Below, in pieces: positions 25,423-34,791 of a stretch of DNA of 64,000 nt. Both the position numbers and the translations under genes were made by a program. The stretch is from Verrucomicrobiaceae bacterium. GTDB lineage: Bacteria; Verrucomicrobiota; Verrucomicrobiia; Verrucomicrobiales; Verrucomicrobiaceae. The notes beneath the pieces were generated by a model that saw nothing but the letters and a program-made list of their open reading frames with translations, was not told where the DNA came from and made no database searches. The stretch's first letter is position 1, and every line of letters begins with the position of its first letter. Location: assembly GCA_024232965.1 (NCBI GenBank), contig JACKQF010000006.1, positions 362,578-426,577 of the forward strand, read 5' to 3'.

Positions 25423-26397
25423 ATGATCCGCCTTGCCATGAACGGTCCCATCCAACCTGCGCGCGCCCTAGCTATAGGCACATCACTTTTCACTCTCTGC
25501 CTGCTCTCCCAGTGCGGGAAGGAGCCCGCAGCAGAAAGCCCCACCGCCCCGCAGGCCGCTGCCGCTGCACCAAAATCGACGCCTACACCCGCGGCAAGCC
25601 CAGCCCCCGCCGCACCACCTGCAGAGGAGAAAAAAGAAAAGCTGGTCTGGAATGACGCGCTGGTCCACTCGGAGATCAAGCACTTCAACCCCAACTACCA
25701 GGGGGATGCGCAGTTCGGCATCGAGGAGGGCGAGGTCATCGCCGTCGCCTGCCCTGGCCCTAATATCAGCGATCTGAGCTTTGTGGCACGCTGGCCCCTG
25801 ATCAGCCTGGACATCAGTGGCACCAAGATCTCCGACCTCAAGCCACTGCGTGGCAAGGCGCTACAGGAGTTTTTCATGGAGGACACGCCCGTCCAGGATC
25901 TCTCCCCGCTGCGTGGCATGCCGATCGAGAAGCTCTACCTTTCCCGTGCACCAGTCCGCGACATCAAGCCTCTAGAGAACATGCCGCTGAAGGAGCTCAA
26001 TGCCGTGCAGACCCAGATCGCCGACCTCACCCCATTGGCAAATTGCCCCATCCAGATGCTGTGGCTGACCGGCACCCCGGTGGAAAGCATCCGCGCCCTA
26101 GCGACCATGCCGCTGGTCAGCGTCACGCTGCAGGGAACGCGCGTGAAGGACCTCTCCCCGCTGTCCGGCACTGCGCTCCAACGCCTGCACATCACTGAGA
26201 CTCCAGTGGAAGACCTGACCCCGCTGAAGGGCATGACGAATCTGACTCGCCTCGTTTTCACCCCGGCCAACATCAAAACCGGCATGGACGTGGCCAAAAG
26301 CCTACCGCTGCAGGAGATTGGCACTCGCTTTGATGAACAGGGAAAGGATCTCGTACCACCCGCACAGTTCTGGGCCAACCAACCACCAACGAAATGA
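25423..26397 (+). CDS. Leucine-rich-repeat lipoprotein
   Basis: A 324-residue exported protein. The signal peptide ends in a lipobox-like LLSQC (C31; Gln at -1 is unusual), followed by a Pro/Ala-rich linker to about residue 75. Then come six to seven leucine-rich repeats of about 22 residues around the motif T-x-V-x-D-L-S/T-P-L-x-G-M-P-L (for example DTPVQDLSPLRGMPIEKLYL). Such LRRs are common in planctomycete and verrucomicrobial proteins and usually bind other proteins. The ATG at 25423 has GGATGGG eight bases upstream; 25438 is an alternative. Confidence 0.8.
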   Translation: MIRLAMNGPIQPARALAIGTSLFTLCLLSQCGKEPAAESPTAPQAAAAAPKSTPTPAASPAPAAPPAEEKKEKLVWNDALVHSEIKHFNPNYQGDAQFGIEEGEVIAVACPGPNISDLSFVARWPLISLDISGTKISDLKPLRGKALQEFFMEDTPVQDLSPLRGMPIEKLYLSRAPVRDIKPLENMPLKELNAVQTQIADLTPLANCPIQMLWLTGTPVESIRALATMPLVSVTLQGTRVKDLSPLSGTALQRLHITETPVEDLTPLKGMTNLTRLVFTPANIKTGMDVAKSLPLQEIGTRFDEQGKDLVPPAQFWANQPPTK

Positions 26398-26498
26398 GGC
26401 CTCGCCGTCCAAAGCCGGTATAGACGATCAATTCTTCGGCGCTGGCCTTTTTTCGGCTGTTCAAGCGGGTATTAATCTGCCAAAATGATACCTATCCC

Positions 26499-27077
26499 AT
26501 GAAAGAATTCGCCTATATCCCCGAAGACGGAGAGCTGCCGGCCTCCCTGCGGGCGGTGCCTTTCCTCAACGCTTTCAATGATGAACAGCTGGACGATGTC
26601 CTGAACTCGTCCAGTCTTCTTCAATGCGATGTGGGTGACCACATCATCAAGGAGGGAACCATCGATTCCCGCATCTACATCCTCCTCAGTGGCACACTGG
26701 ACGTCTGCGTCGGCGACAAGAAGGTGGCCTCCATTTCCCGCTCTGGCGATGTGTTTGGCGAGCTCGCGCTCGTCAATCACGACCGCCGTCTGGCCTCCGT
26801 GGTCGCCGCGACCCCGTCCGTTTGTCTCGCCGTGGACCAAAAATTCCTGCAGGACATCCATCCGCGCGAGGAAGATCCTGCCTTTCACGCTGCGCTCTAC
26901 GAATTCGTGGCGCGTCTCGTCGTGAAGAAGTTGGACGCCACTTCCCGTCGTCTTGCGGAGGTTGAGCGCGAATTGCGTGAACTTCGTGGCGAGCCAGAAC
27001 CCGTCGATGTGCCCAAACCGGTTGCCCGGCCCCGTGCGAAAACCGCCCGTGTCTCCACGCGGCGGCGGGTGTCCTGA
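26499..27077 (+). CDS. Cyclic nucleotide-binding (CRP-like) domain protein
   Basis: A 192-residue protein. Residues about 18-130 are a cNMP-binding beta roll: FLNAFNDEQLDDVL, VGDHIIKEGTIDSRIYILLSGTLDV and the phosphate-binding cassette FGELALVNHDRRLASV (Glu and Arg retained). There is no helix-turn-helix; the C-terminus is a helical segment with a Pro/Arg-rich basic tail (PRAKTARVSTRRRVS). It probably signals through partner proteins rather than binding DNA as CRP does. It stands alone between two exported-protein genes. Confidence 0.87.
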   Translation: MKEFAYIPEDGELPASLRAVPFLNAFNDEQLDDVLNSSSLLQCDVGDHIIKEGTIDSRIYILLSGTLDVCVGDKKVASISRSGDVFGELALVNHDRRLASVVAATPSVCLAVDQKFLQDIHPREEDPAFHAALYEFVARLVVKKLDATSRRLAEVERELRELRGEPEPVDVPKPVARPRAKTARVSTRRRVS

Positions 27078-27137
27078 ATTTGTGTTTTTACGGTGCAGAA
27101 GTCAGCCAACGGGGTGCTTCGTTGCGTAGCTATCTCC

Positions 27138-29084
27138 GTGAGACGACTACGCAATACCGTCTGGACGCTCTGCCTCCTGAGTCTTTTGGGCACTGGTGGC
27201 CTCTCCGCAGCAGATCGATTTGTCAGCCCCGCTGGCAGCAACGGCAACCCTGGCACCGAGGCGCAACCCTGGGCTACCCTGACCTATGCCGCGGCGCAGC
27301 TGGTGGCTGGCGATACCCTCTATGCCCGCAGCGGCACCTACGCAGAACGACTCCTGCTGATCGGCAAGAATGGCACCATCGCGATGCCCATCACCATCCG
27401 CAATTATCCAGGAGAGACGCCAGTCATTGACGGAGCAGCAATTACGGTGCCGAGCGGTGGGCGCCAGGGACTGGTTGCGTTTACCCATTGTAGCTACCTT
27501 GTTTTTCAGGGTTTTGAGGTCACCAATTTCGTGACCACCGCTGGTGGCCGCATCCCGATGGGTATCCAAGTAGAGGGTGCCGGCACCGGTCTACAAATCA
27601 TCGGAAATAAAGTGCACCACATTTGGCAAAGCAGCACCAACGGGGGCGCAAACGGCTTTGGCATCGGAGTGTATGGCACGGAGGCTACTCCGATCCAGGA
27701 CTTTGTTCTGGATGGGAACGAGGTCTACGATTTGCGCACTGGTCAGAGCGAATCAGTGGCGATCAATGGCAATGTTGTTGGCTTTTCCGTGACCAATAAC
27801 GTCGTCCACGATTGCAACAACATCGGCATCGATTTCATCGGTTACGAAGGTTCTGGTCCCTCTGGATTTGATCGGGCTCGCGATGGCGTTTGCAGCGGCA
27901 ACACCGTTTACAATATCGATTCTGCCTTCAACCCCGGCTACGGTGGTGATTTCACGACAGGCGGGGGCAGCCAATCTGCGGCGGGCATCTACGTCGATGG
28001 CGGCACTAACATCGTGGTGGAACGTAACCACTGCTATCACTGCAACTTTGGCGTCGAACTCGCCAGTGAGAATGCGGCGGGTGCCACAGACTACATCTTG
28101 CTGCGGAACAATCTGCTGCATCACAATCTCAATGCAGGACTGATCATGGGCGGATACGATCCGAACCGTGGCATCACCGACCATTGCGAGATCACCAACA
28201 ACGTCATTTACCAAAACGATACTGCTGTGGGCTACAGCGGTCAGGTGACGATCCAGTTCTATTTCCAAAACAACGTCTTCAAAAACAATATCGTCTGGGC
28301 CAATGCCACCGGGCAGATGATCATTCACTACGTGACCGGTGGCACGGCCCTCCAGCGTTCCTTTCCCGCAGGGAACGTCTTTGACTACAACGTCTACTAC
28401 TTCGATGGCGTGGCAGGCGACGCAGAATTTGGCCTGAACCCAGCCGGTTCCAATCAGTCCTATTATGGACTCGACGAGTGGCAGACCGCCGTAGGTGGGG
28501 AGGCGAACAGCGCCTTCAACAATCCAGGCTTTGCCACCGCCATACCTGGCATCAATCCTTTGACCACGGACTTCAAATTGGCAGAGACCTCCTTTTGCCG
28601 AGACCGGGGAGAGCCCGCGCCAGCTTTCGCTCCGGGCGTTGGCGAGAAGGACTTCTTTGGTGCCTCACGCGTGGCGAACGGTCGCGTCGATGTGGGACTG
28701 CACGAGTGGATGACAGCGTGGCAGGCTTGGCTGGATCAATACTTCGCATTGCCAGATGGCGGCGGTGTTGCCGATGCATTGGCAGATCCCGATGACGATA
28801 GCGCTAGCAATTTGATGGAGTTCTCCCAGGGCATGGACCCCACGCAATCGGATGCAACGAGCCTGCCCACAGCCAGTTTCGCAGGTGGCAGCAGTCTGCG
28901 CTTCACCTACCGAAAGGACCAGCCCAGTCTCACTTACGAGGTGGAAACCTCCACCACACTGCCAGGACCGCTCGATTGGCCCAACGCAATCCCCTCCGAG
29001 CAAACCGATGGGTTCGGCAGCTACTGGCGCGACTTTTCGCTGACAGGTGGGCCGCTTTTCATTCGTCTAAAGGTCACGCAATAG
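27138..29084 (+). CDS. Exported right-handed beta-helix protein
   Basis: About 648 residues from the GTG at 27138, which gives a compact signal peptide (RRLRNTVWTLCLL to LSAAD); the frame is also open from a GTG at 27093. The mature start FVSPAGSNGNPGTEAQPWATL and the following NGTIAMPITIRNYPGETPVIDG are typical of DUF1565/pectate-lyase-like parallel beta-helix proteins. Many NNVxxxN-type coils follow up to about residue 480. The C-terminal part has the GGVADALADPDDDSASNLMEF segment common in verrucomicrobial secreted proteins. A polysaccharide-binding or lyase role is likely; no catalytic residue can be named. Confidence 0.8.
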   Translation: MRRLRNTVWTLCLLSLLGTGGLSAADRFVSPAGSNGNPGTEAQPWATLTYAAAQLVAGDTLYARSGTYAERLLLIGKNGTIAMPITIRNYPGETPVIDGAAITVPSGGRQGLVAFTHCSYLVFQGFEVTNFVTTAGGRIPMGIQVEGAGTGLQIIGNKVHHIWQSSTNGGANGFGIGVYGTEATPIQDFVLDGNEVYDLRTGQSESVAINGNVVGFSVTNNVVHDCNNIGIDFIGYEGSGPSGFDRARDGVCSGNTVYNIDSAFNPGYGGDFTTGGGSQSAAGIYVDGGTNIVVERNHCYHCNFGVELASENAAGATDYILLRNNLLHHNLNAGLIMGGYDPNRGITDHCEITNNVIYQNDTAVGYSGQVTIQFYFQNNVFKNNIVWANATGQMIIHYVTGGTALQRSFPAGNVFDYNVYYFDGVAGDAEFGLNPAGSNQSYYGLDEWQTAVGGEANSAFNNPGFATAIPGINPLTTDFKLAETSFCRDRGEPAPAFAPGVGEKDFFGASRVANGRVDVGLHEWMTAWQAWLDQYFALPDGGGVADALADPDDDSASNLMEFSQGMDPTQSDATSLPTASFAGGSSLRFTYRKDQPSLTYEVETSTTLPGPLDWPNAIPSEQTDGFGSYWRDFSLTGGPLFIRLKVTQ

Positions 29085-29099
29085 CGTGCGCCAACCCTC

Positions 29100-29978
29100 A
29101 TGCGATTCCTCCTGCTACTCCTCACCTTTGTCATCACCCTCAACGTGCACGGCGCAGATCCGATCACACTGCCACTCTGGCCAGAGGGATCTCCAGGCCA
29201 GATGCAGGCCCCCTCTCCTGCCACTGCGGATTTCATCCAGAAACGCGCCGGCAAAAGCACCGTCACCAACATCAGTGAGCCAACGATTGTGGTCTATCCG
29301 GCAGCAAAACCCAATGGCACATGTGTCATTGTCGCACCCGGCGGCGCGTACGCTTTTCTTTCCGCCGTGCATGAAGGTACCCAGGTGTGCGAGTGGCTGA
29401 ATACCCTCGGCGTCACTGGCGTCCTTCTGAACTACCGCACGCCGACACGCGATGAAGCCGCACCCTTCCAAAAACCTGTCCAAGATGCGCAACGCGCCAT
29501 CGGCATCGTCCGCCATCGGGCCGAGGAATGGGGGATCAATCCCGCACGGATCGGCGTGCTCGGATTCAGCGCGGGCGGGAATCTCCTCGCCCATCTCACC
29601 TGTGATCGCGGCCCACGCAGCTACCCTGAAAATGCGCAGCAGGATGTGGAGCGGGCACTGCCAGACTTCGCGATCATGATTTATGGCGGTGGCTTCATGG
29701 ATGCCAAGGATCCCACCAAATTCGCAGAAGGCTTCAGCGTCCCCAAAGACGCACCGCCCATGTTTCTCGCGTGTGCGCATGACGATGGCAACAATCCCAT
29801 CGCCATGACCCACCTCTATCTCAAATACAAAGCCCTCGGTATCCCCGCAGAACTCCACATCTGCACCAAAGGCGGCCACGGCTTCGGCATGCGCCCCGCC
29901 GGAAATCCCATCAACGACTGGCCCCAACGCTGCGGTGAATGGATGCAGAGCATGGGCTGGTTGAGCCCGGCGGAGTGA
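29100..29978 (+). CDS. Exported alpha/beta-hydrolase esterase (acetylxylan-esterase-like)
   Basis: A 292-residue protein with a signal peptide (1-18). Alpha/beta-hydrolase marks are an oxyanion APGGAYAFLS segment, GFSAGG with nucleophile S157, an Asp in CAHDDGNN and a His in KGGHGFGM. The family often de-acetylates xylan or other polysaccharides. It starts 16 bases after the beta-helix gene on the same strand and is followed by a sugar isomerase gene, supporting a glycan-processing unit. Confidence 0.87.
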   Translation: MRFLLLLLTFVITLNVHGADPITLPLWPEGSPGQMQAPSPATADFIQKRAGKSTVTNISEPTIVVYPAAKPNGTCVIVAPGGAYAFLSAVHEGTQVCEWLNTLGVTGVLLNYRTPTRDEAAPFQKPVQDAQRAIGIVRHRAEEWGINPARIGVLGFSAGGNLLAHLTCDRGPRSYPENAQQDVERALPDFAIMIYGGGFMDAKDPTKFAEGFSVPKDAPPMFLACAHDDGNNPIAMTHLYLKYKALGIPAELHICTKGGHGFGMRPAGNPINDWPQRCGEWMQSMGWLSPAE

Positions 29979-30058
29979 GGTCACTTTATATATCGACAGA
30001 AAACTGTGGCCGTAGCGGACGTTTCCTGATTCACTCTGCGCATCGCTTTATCCGAAAC

Positions 30059-31159
30059 ATGAACTTGAATCGTCGTTCCCTCATCCAATCAGCCACCGCT
30101 GCCGCTACAGCAGCAGTTATCAAGCCCCTGGTTTCCCAGGCAGCAGAGGCGGCGAGTACAGCGCTCAATGTCCCACTGGGAATGGATCACTTTGCAGTGC
30201 GTGCAGCGGGGATGAAGGCCGCACAGCTCATCGACTATGCCGCCTCTCTGAAGCTCGATACCCTGTTCATCTCCGAGCTCGGCCCGTTTGAAAGCTTTGA
30301 AGAAGCCTATCTCAAAGGCCTCAAGAACCAGGCCGATGCCGCCGGACTGAAGCTCTATGTCGGCTCCATGAGCATTTGCGAAAGCTCCAACACTTGGAAA
30401 CCGATCTGGGGCAACGCGCAGGAGCACCTGGCGCTCATCATCCGCATCGCCAAGACCCTGGGATCACCCGTGGCGCGTTGTGTTTTGGGCAACCAAAAAG
30501 ACCGATTTAGCGATGGTGGGATCGATAAACACATCGAAAACGTCATCAAAGTACTGAAGGCCTCCAAGTCCCTAGCCGAGGGAGAAGGAATCAAGGTCGC
30601 CCTGGAAAACCACGCTGGCGACATGCAGTCCCATGAGCTGAAAGCCCTGATCGAAGAAGCCGGGAAGAGCTACGTCGGCGTGAACATTGATCCCGGCAAC
30701 GCCGTCTGGGCATTGGAAGAACCCATGCGCCATCTGGAGGTGCTAGGGCCCTACACCGTGTGCAGCAGCGTGCGCGACTCCATGGTCTGGGAAGATGCCG
30801 ACGGTGCCGTCGTCCAATGGACCGCCATCGGCGAAGGTCTCACCGACTACGCGGCGTACGCCAAGCGCTTCTCCGAACTCGCCCCCGGCGTCCCTCTCCA
30901 AGTCGAGACTATTTCCGGCTTCGCCAAGCCCATGAACTACCTGAAGCCTGATTTCTGGGGTCCCTTCCCAAAAGCCCGCGCCGAAGAACTCGCCGCCTGG
31001 ATCGGCATGGCCAAGCGCGGCCACAAGCTCGACACCTTCAAAACCCCCGAAGACAAAGCAGCGAAAAAGGAAACCGAGATCGCCTACCAAAAAGGCGAAC
31101 TCGAACGCAGCCTACAATGGCTCCGCGAAAAAGGCGGCTGTGGCATCCGTCAGGGGTGA
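30059..31159 (+). CDS. Exported sugar phosphate isomerase/epimerase-like TIM-barrel protein
   Basis: A 366-residue protein with a Tat-type leader (LNRRSLIQSATAAA). The barrel carries metal-ligand-type segments: VALENHAGD (Glu, His), VNIDPGNAVW (Asp) and the late VETISGF strand (Glu). It belongs to the same broad xylose-isomerase-like fold as the gene at 14 kb but is exported, as many planctomycete/verrucomicrobial copies are. The start at 30059 was chosen because it begins the Tat leader; the longer frame overlaps the esterase gene. The substrate is unknown. Confidence 0.87.
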   Translation: MNLNRRSLIQSATAAATAAVIKPLVSQAAEAASTALNVPLGMDHFAVRAAGMKAAQLIDYAASLKLDTLFISELGPFESFEEAYLKGLKNQADAAGLKLYVGSMSICESSNTWKPIWGNAQEHLALIIRIAKTLGSPVARCVLGNQKDRFSDGGIDKHIENVIKVLKASKSLAEGEGIKVALENHAGDMQSHELKALIEEAGKSYVGVNIDPGNAVWALEEPMRHLEVLGPYTVCSSVRDSMVWEDADGAVVQWTAIGEGLTDYAAYAKRFSELAPGVPLQVETISGFAKPMNYLKPDFWGPFPKARAEELAAWIGMAKRGHKLDTFKTPEDKAAKKETEIAYQKGELERSLQWLREKGGCGIRQG

Positions 31160-31282
31160 GCCCATGCGATTGACCTCGCCTTGAGCAAGTCATTTCTCAG
31201 GACAATAGAGTCCGATCCCAGGGTCGGCGGTTTGCAAAGGTTCGGTCTTGTATCCAGCCCGGCCCCACTTCACATTGCCGAG

Positions 31283-32374
31283 ATGAAGCTGATCCCTATC
31301 CTGATGAGTCTCTCCCTTGTTGCCGCATCTTTTGCGCAACCCACGCCCACGATCTCTCCAGAACTCGATGTCGCGGCTAAGAGCGTTGTCTTTCGCCTGA
31401 AGGCCCCCAAAGCGCAGGAGGTAAACGTGCACTGCCAGTGGTTGGGAAAGCCAACCGCCATGTCTCGCAGTGACGACGGTGTGTGGAGCGCCAGCCTGAC
31501 AGACGTGCCCTCCGGCGTGTGGGAATATGGCTTCAACGTCGATGGCGTCGCGATGATTGATCCCGCCAACATTGCTCAAAAACCCCAGCGCAGTCCCACC
31601 ACCAGCATTCTCCATGTGCCCAGCACTCCGCCCGCGAGCTGGGATTTTCAGGACATTCCCCACGGCACCGTTCATCGCCACAACTACCTCTCGAAGTCAC
31701 TGGGAAAACAGCGCGAGCTCTGGGTTTATACACCCCCTGGCTACGAGACAGAAAAAGGCAATACCTATCCGCTGCTCGTGCTCCAGCACGGCTCCGGCGA
31801 CAATCAACGCACCTGGGTCGAGCACGGCAAAGCGCACTGGATCATCGATTCCCTCATCGCTACCGGTAAGGCCACGCCCATGGTGGTGGTGATGCTCGAT
31901 GGTCATCCGCTCGGCATGGTGCCGCGCGATCAAGCCGACCGCCGCGAGGCCTCCATGCAGGCCTTCCAAGACGATCTCTTCAAAGACGCGCTGCCGCTTG
32001 TCGAAGCGCGTTACCGTCTCGCGCAGGGTCCAGAAAACCGCGGCATTGTCGGTCTCAGCATGGGCGGTTGGCACTCGCTAACGATCGGACTCAATCACCA
32101 AGATCGCTTCAACTGGATTGGCTCCTTCAGCGGCGCTGTCGATGAAGCCGCCATCAAGACCGCGCTCGATGATGCCAAAGGAACCAATGACCGGCTGAAG
32201 CTGCTGTGGATCGCCTGCGGCAAAGAGGACTTCCTGCTGGAGCGCAACACCCAACTCATCGACACCCTCAAGTCACGCGGAATCAAGCATGAATGGGTGC
32301 TCTCAGAGGGCGGCCACTCATGGCCTGTGTGGCGCAGCTACTTGACTGAGTTTGTGCCAAAGCTTTTCCATTGA
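31283..32374 (+). CDS. Exported CE1-type esterase with N-terminal CBM48-like domain
   Basis: A 363-residue protein: signal peptide 1-18, an N-terminal immunoglobulin-like CBM48/E-set domain (about 30-112, VVFRLKAPKAQEVNVHCQWLG and GVWEYGFNVDG), then an esterase-D/feruloyl-esterase domain with LLVLQHGSGDNQRTW, VGLSMGG (nucleophile S259), CGKEDFLL and EGGHSWPVW (His). This XynZ-like arrangement is common in enzymes that cut feruloyl or acetyl esters from plant polysaccharides. The upstream longer frame is rejected because it lacks a signal. Confidence 0.9.
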   Translation: MKLIPILMSLSLVAASFAQPTPTISPELDVAAKSVVFRLKAPKAQEVNVHCQWLGKPTAMSRSDDGVWSASLTDVPSGVWEYGFNVDGVAMIDPANIAQKPQRSPTTSILHVPSTPPASWDFQDIPHGTVHRHNYLSKSLGKQRELWVYTPPGYETEKGNTYPLLVLQHGSGDNQRTWVEHGKAHWIIDSLIATGKATPMVVVMLDGHPLGMVPRDQADRREASMQAFQDDLFKDALPLVEARYRLAQGPENRGIVGLSMGGWHSLTIGLNHQDRFNWIGSFSGAVDEAAIKTALDDAKGTNDRLKLLWIACGKEDFLLERNTQLIDTLKSRGIKHEWVLSEGGHSWPVWRSYLTEFVPKLFH

Positions 32375-32418
32375 TTTTAGTGCTCGCACATCACCCTCAT
32401 CTTGTGGTTGGATGAGGC

Positions 32419-33840
32419 ATGAACACGATCTCGCGTTTTTTGGCCTTGGCATTGTTTGCCCTCCTCAGCAATGCACACGGGGCGGATGCCACGCCCCCCA
32501 ACATCATCTTTGTTTACTGCGACAATCTGGGCAACGGCGACGTGCAGTGCTTCAACCCCGATGCCAAGCAGCGCACGCCACGGCTCAATCGCATGGCAGA
32601 AGAAGGGCTAAAGCTCACCAGCCTCTACTCCGCCAGCGGCGTCTGCACCCCCAGCCGCGCGAGCCTGATGACAGGCTGTTACCCGCGCCGCATCAACATG
32701 CAACGCAGCGACACCGCCGCCGTCCTCCAGCCCGTCGCAGCCAAAGGATTGAACCCCGCCGAGGTCACCATGGCGGAGGTGCTCAAGAGCGCTGGCTACG
32801 CCACTTGCATCATCGGTAAGTGGCATCTGGGAGATCAGCCCGAGTTCCTCCCGACCCGGCAAGGATTTGATACCTTTTTCGGCATCCCTTACAGCGATGA
32901 CATGACCAAGGACAAGAAGCCCGATGTCTGGCCAGAACTACCACTGATGCGCGATGAAAAAGTCATCGAAGCACCAGTCGATCTCAATCTAGCCACCAAG
33001 CGTTACACCGAAGAAGCCATCGCTTACATCGAGAAACACCGCGATCAGCCCTTCTTCATCTACCTGCCGCAAGCGATGCCCGGCAGCACCAAGGACCCCT
33101 ACGCCAGCCCCGCCTTCAAAGACAAATCCGCCAACGGTCACTGGGGCGATAGCATTGAAGAACTGGACTGGTCCATGGGCGAGATCCTCGACGCGCTCAA
33201 GCGTCTCGGCCTCGACGAAAAGACGCTGGTCGTCTGGACCAGCGACAACGGCGCACCACTGCGCACACCGCCGCAGGGCAGCAACGCACCTTACAAGGGC
33301 AGCGGTTACAACACCTCCGAAGGAGCCATGCGCATGCCCGGCATCGTCCGTTGGCCCGGCAAGGTGCCCGCCGGCACCACCTCCACCGCACTGTGCACGA
33401 TGATGGACTTTCTGCCCACTTTCGCGAAGCTCGCCGGAGCACCACTACCGAAGGCCACAATCGACGGCCACGACCTCAGCCCCACGCTCCTGAAGCCCAG
33501 TCAGACAGCGACGCCTTACGACGAGATCGGCTTCTTTTACTACCAGGGAGAGCAGCTCCAAGCGGTCCGCGCCGGGCCCTGGAAGTATTACCTGCCACTC
33601 GAAACCAAGCACATCACCATCAGCGGCAAAACGGCCCCTGCACCTGCCGAGCTCTACGACGTCGTCAACGATGTCGGCGAAACCCATGAGGTCTCCGCCC
33701 AACATCCAGACATCGTCGCCAAGCTCACCGCCATGGCCGAAAAAGCCCGGGCAGATCTCGGCGACCTCGACCGCCCCGGCAAAGGCCAACGCCCCGCCGG
33801 CCGAGTCGAGACCGCTACGGCGCGTCAGCTTGGCGAATAG
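32419..33840 (+). CDS. Exported sulfatase (arylsulfatase A-like)
   Basis: A 473-residue type I sulfatase with a signal peptide (1-22). The formylglycine motif is CTPSRASLMTG with C76, and an anaerobic or FGE-type maturase must modify it; neither is in this window. The N-terminal metal site reads CDNLGNGD rather than the usual ADDLGYGD, so one ligand Asp is Asn. CIIGKWHLG and VVWTSDNGAP hold further active-site residues. It probably desulfates a glycan. Located 44 bases after the CE1 esterase gene on the same strand. Confidence 0.94.
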   Translation: MNTISRFLALALFALLSNAHGADATPPNIIFVYCDNLGNGDVQCFNPDAKQRTPRLNRMAEEGLKLTSLYSASGVCTPSRASLMTGCYPRRINMQRSDTAAVLQPVAAKGLNPAEVTMAEVLKSAGYATCIIGKWHLGDQPEFLPTRQGFDTFFGIPYSDDMTKDKKPDVWPELPLMRDEKVIEAPVDLNLATKRYTEEAIAYIEKHRDQPFFIYLPQAMPGSTKDPYASPAFKDKSANGHWGDSIEELDWSMGEILDALKRLGLDEKTLVVWTSDNGAPLRTPPQGSNAPYKGSGYNTSEGAMRMPGIVRWPGKVPAGTTSTALCTMMDFLPTFAKLAGAPLPKATIDGHDLSPTLLKPSQTATPYDEIGFFYYQGEQLQAVRAGPWKYYLPLETKHITISGKTAPAPAELYDVVNDVGETHEVSAQHPDIVAKLTAMAEKARADLGDLDRPGKGQRPAGRVETATARQLGE

Positions 33841-33843
33841 TCA

Positions 33844-34218
33844 TCACGCATGCCCAGGCTTGCGCTTGTGGATGATCAGAATGTTTCCCGACGGATCAAA
33901 GACCATGGCCATGTGACACACCGGCGTCTCAAACGGCTCCATCTTGAACGTTGTTCCTGCTGCCTTCAGCGTGGCGATGGTGGTATCAAAATCCACGGCC
34001 TCCAGACCGCAGCTCGGGCCATCGGCACTGGGCAACCATCCCGGTGCCTTGCCGATCGCAAGCGTGTGTGGCCCCAGTTCATACTCGACCCATCCACCAT
34101 CATCTCCCATCGGGGTGACCATGGTGGGGACGAGCTGGAGCACGCCCTCGTAAAAGGCACGGGAGGCGGAAAGATCGGCGGCAGGATAACAAGTGAAGGC
34201 AACTTCGGTGAATAGCAT
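33844..34218 (-). CDS. VOC-family (glyoxalase/bleomycin-resistance-like) protein
   Basis: A 124-residue vicinal-oxygen-chelate protein: LFTEVAFTCYPAADLSASRAFYEGVL starts the first beta-alpha-beta-beta-beta unit, and VCHMAMVFDPSGNILIIHKRK ends the second. Substrate unknown; some members detoxify or bind small molecules. Nearly abuts the sulfatase gene tail-to-tail and lies 32 bases downstream of another VOC gene on the same strand. Confidence 0.85.
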   Translation of the reverse strand: MLFTEVAFTCYPAADLSASRAFYEGVLQLVPTMVTPMGDDGGWVEYELGPHTLAIGKAPGWLPSADGPSCGLEAVDFDTTIATLKAAGTTFKMEPFETPVCHMAMVFDPSGNILIIHKRKPGHA

Positions 34219-34250
34219 GGCGGTGTTTTGGGGGGTAAAGGGTGATTCGT

Positions 34251-34706
34251 CTATTGCTTGGCGGCCATCAAAGCCTGGGCACGTTTGCTGAGCTCTTCAG
34301 GGCTGACATCTTCGAGGTGTTGGCTAAAAGACCAGCGATAGCCAAAGGGATCGCGCACCATCGCATTGCGCTTCCCCCAGAAGTAATCGTTGGGCTGATT
34401 CAACGGTGTGGCACCCGCCTCCACCGCACGGGTGAAGGCTTCGTCACAGCTTTCAGTGGCGATGGAAAACAAGCAGGAAGCGGAACCTCCCTCCGGCATC
34501 GCCCTGGCATGCCACTCTGGGGATTCATCGGAAATGTTCAGCAAGGTGCTGCCTATCATGAAGGCCGCATGCGCCACGCTGCCGTCAGGCCCGCCCATGC
34601 GAAAGAGTTCCTTGGCACCGAAGGCACGGGCGTAAAAGTCGAGTGCGTCCGTAGCGCGGCGACAGGTCAGGGAGATGGTAACGGAAGGTTCTGGAGTCTG
34701 GCTCAT
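34251..34706 (-). CDS. PhnB-like VOC-family protein
   Basis: A 151-residue VOC protein of the PhnB/YdgI-like type: TDALDFYARAFGAKELFRM, VAHAAFMIGSTLLNISDE, a VEAGATPLNQPNDYFWGKRNAMVRDPFGYRWSF block with the RDPFGYRW signature. The role in this subgroup is unknown. It pairs with the adjacent VOC gene, suggesting a duplicated or cooperating set; there is no obvious regulatory link to neighbours. Confidence 0.86.
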   Translation of the reverse strand: MSQTPEPSVTISLTCRRATDALDFYARAFGAKELFRMGGPDGSVAHAAFMIGSTLLNISDESPEWHARAMPEGGSASCLFSIATESCDEAFTRAVEAGATPLNQPNDYFWGKRNAMVRDPFGYRWSFSQHLEDVSPEELSKRAQALMAAKQ

Positions 34707-34791
34707 GAATCAAGTGGGGGAGGTTAGTTGGCTTCACATGCTCTGCGTTGGCAGTGCCGAAGTTTTCGCACCTGCCCCTGACAACCCTATG

